Assembly: GCA_937876315.1 (NCBI GenBank)
Contig: CALEHQ010000010.1
Span: 1 to 64,000, forward strand
DNA: 64,000 nucleotides
Source of the DNA: an uncultured Actinomycetes bacterium
GTDB taxonomy: Bacteria; Actinomycetota; Acidimicrobiia; Acidimicrobiales; Acidimicrobilacustridaceae
Reading direction: 5' to 3'
Both the position numbers and the translations under genes were made by a program. The notes below the pieces were generated by a model. The model did no database searches. It saw nothing but the letters and a program-made list of their open reading frames with translations, and had not been told where the DNA came from. Of the stretch, positions 62,867 through 64,000 are shown piece by piece (position 1 is the stretch's first letter; each line of letters begins with the position of its first letter).

Positions 62867-64000
62867 GGATCACCGAAACCCCACGGCGACGGGCATAGAG
62901 AACAACGAGGAGCCCTGCGCCGAGATACGAAACGAAACAGAAGACACCTGCCAGGTGGAAGGCGTCTGCTTGTTGCTGGTACGCAGCAAGATTCTGTTCT
63001 GTATCACGCTCGAGATCATTGAAAATGATGGTTCCGGTGATGAGACCAGCTATCGCGATACCCAAGTTCACTGTTGCATTGCGCACTGACGATGCCGAAC
63101 CCACACCATCTTCAGGAGCTAGTTCCATGAAGGCGTGTGTCAACGGTCCCACTGACCCCGCAATCGGAATCGCTGCAATCGTGAGGATGATCACCGGGGC
63201 CCAGGCCGACGCTTCAGCCCCAACGAGGAGCGCCCCGAGAGAAAGCACTGCAGCGCTAAAGAATGCGAAGGCTGCGACCCTTGCGCTTCCCAATCTTGCG
63301 CTCAATCGACCACCCCAGACGGCGGCAACGCCGGCAACCGCTTGCGGAAGGATCAGTAGCACCGCGGTCTCAATCAACGTCTGGTGGTACCGGAACTGCA
63401 AGAACAGATATGTGAAAAAGAAGAGATTCACTCCGTTGACGAGAAAGAGCGCTCCGAGAATTGGAAACGACCCTCGGCGCCGCATCGTTCGAATGTCGAG
63501 GGTAGGTGTGGCGACTCTTCGCATGGTCATGATCAGTAAAATCGTTGCTACCGAGGCGACTCCCGCAGAGATAAATCCATTCGGGAAATGGTGGCCTTCT
63601 TTCGGACCGATGCCAAAAAATGAGAATGCCAGCGCAACTCCCGAAAGCGCAATCCCTGCCAACGCCGGCGTTACCAGCTCAGAACGAACGGAACTTTCGG
63701 TGCCCTTTGGCAATGTCCGGCGAACAAGCAACAACGTCCCGAGCCCAACGAGGACCCACAAGATTGTGACAAATCGCCAGTTTGAGCGCGGAATAATCGC
63801 TGAAGAAAGAAGAGGAACAACAATCGCTGCCACCGGTGCAATCACGGCAAACAGACCGAATGCACGTGCGCGCTGTGCCTTCTCCGGATACGTCTTGTTG
63901 AGAACCGAGAGACCAACAATCGCCATCACGATTGACCCGACACCTCCAACAGCCAGGCCCACGATCAAGGTCCCCTCATGTGGAGAAAGGCCGACGATGA
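62850..64000 (-). CDS. MFS transporter, partial (start beyond window edge)
   Basis: The frame is open to the right edge of the window, so at least 383 residues are present and the N-terminus is missing. Alternating hydrophobic helices and a motif-C-like GLAVGGVGSIVMAIVGLSVL segment identify a major facilitator of the DHA2-type drug exporters, supported by FGLFAVIAPVAAIVVPLLSSAI, SNWRFVTILWV and a long central region. The substrate is unknown. It overlaps the DUF1643 gene slightly. Confidence 0.88.
   Translation of the reverse strand, partial: IVGLSPHEGTLIVGLAVGGVGSIVMAIVGLSVLNKTYPEKAQRARAFGLFAVIAPVAAIVVPLLSSAIIPRSNWRFVTILWVLVGLGTLLLVRRTLPKGTESSVRSELVTPALAGIALSGVALAFSFFGIGPKEGHHFPNGFISAGVASVATILLIMTMRRVATPTLDIRTMRRRGSFPILGALFLVNGVNLFFFTYLFLQFRYHQTLIETAVLLILPQAVAGVAAVWGGRLSARLGSARVAAFAFFSAAVLSLGALLVGAEASAWAPVIILTIAAIPIAGSVGPLTHAFMELAPEDGVGSASSVRNATVNLGIAIAGLITGTIIFNDLERDTEQNLAAYQQQADAFHLAGVFCFVSYLGAGLLVVLYARRRGVSVIRAAHH

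Overview
The window looks like a chromosomal segment of a moderately high-GC actinobacterium. An acidimicrobial (Ilumatobacter- or Microthrix-like) affiliation is my inference from gene content: many acyl-CoA synthetases, enoyl-CoA hydratases and SDRs, a DmdC-type acyl-CoA dehydrogenase, Thr-rich surface proteins, frequent GTG starts and many 1-4 bp ATGA/TGATG gene overlaps. I see no rRNA, CRISPR array, prophage, integrase or intact insertion sequence. Coding density is very high and no gap exceeds about 210 bp.

Layout. 1-4.4 kb: an MFS exporter, murF and ddl (peptidoglycan precursors, divergent), and a TetR regulator. 4.5-10.6 kb: a tight four-gene operon of acyl reductase-HAD fusion, zinc alcohol dehydrogenase, LarA-like protein and PlsC-type acyltransferase. 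It is divergent from the TetR gene, with a palindrome between them. 10.6-13.1 kb: a lipoprotein hydrolase with a neocarzinostatin-like tail and two small membrane proteins. 13.2-20.3 kb: aconitase, a BKACE-family enzyme with an unusual leader, LysR, a biotin-dependent carboxyltransferase and citrate synthase. 20.4-26 kb: a quinone oxidoreductase, a molybdopterin oxidoreductase, an MFS gene broken by an in-frame TAG, and an uncharacterised protein. 26.1-33.6 kb: tRNA-Val, a polysaccharide deacetylase, tRNA-Cys, a secreted protein, an acyl-CoA ligase with an enoyl-CoA hydratase, a frameshifted membrane protein, an NlpC/P60 endopeptidase and tRNA-Gly. 33.6-43.8 kb: small conserved genes, a Thr-rich membrane protein, an Fpg/Nei glycosylase, metZ and metX behind a SAM-type riboswitch, an orphan DNA methylase, a DEAD-box helicase, a solute-binding lipoprotein, glutathione peroxidase and lgt. 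43.8-51.5 kb: an acyl-CoA dehydrogenase, enoyl-CoA hydratases, SDRs, an MBL-fold protein, a Nudix hydrolase and a zinc ribbon. 51.5-57.5 kb: one minus-strand operon of two acyl-CoA ligases, an SDR, a TetR and a secreted protein. 57.6-64 kb: a beta-helix surface protein, an enoyl-CoA hydratase, a DUF2231-cytochrome b5 fusion, an SDR, a lipoprotein, DUF1643 and a partial MFS transporter.

The main theme is activation, reduction and beta-oxidation-like handling of acyl-CoAs, next to TCA-cycle, methionine and cell-envelope genes. The most interesting signal is a shared extreme C-terminus, VLxPKFTG, on two otherwise unrelated secreted proteins (genes at 51480-52730 and 57562-59313). It could be an undescribed surface-sorting tag. 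Other points of interest are the TetR-controlled lipid operon with a DxE-type HAD domain, a structured leader before the BKACE gene, a metallo-beta-lactamase fold lacking metal ligands, a tRNA-Val with C33, and two genes broken by single-base changes.
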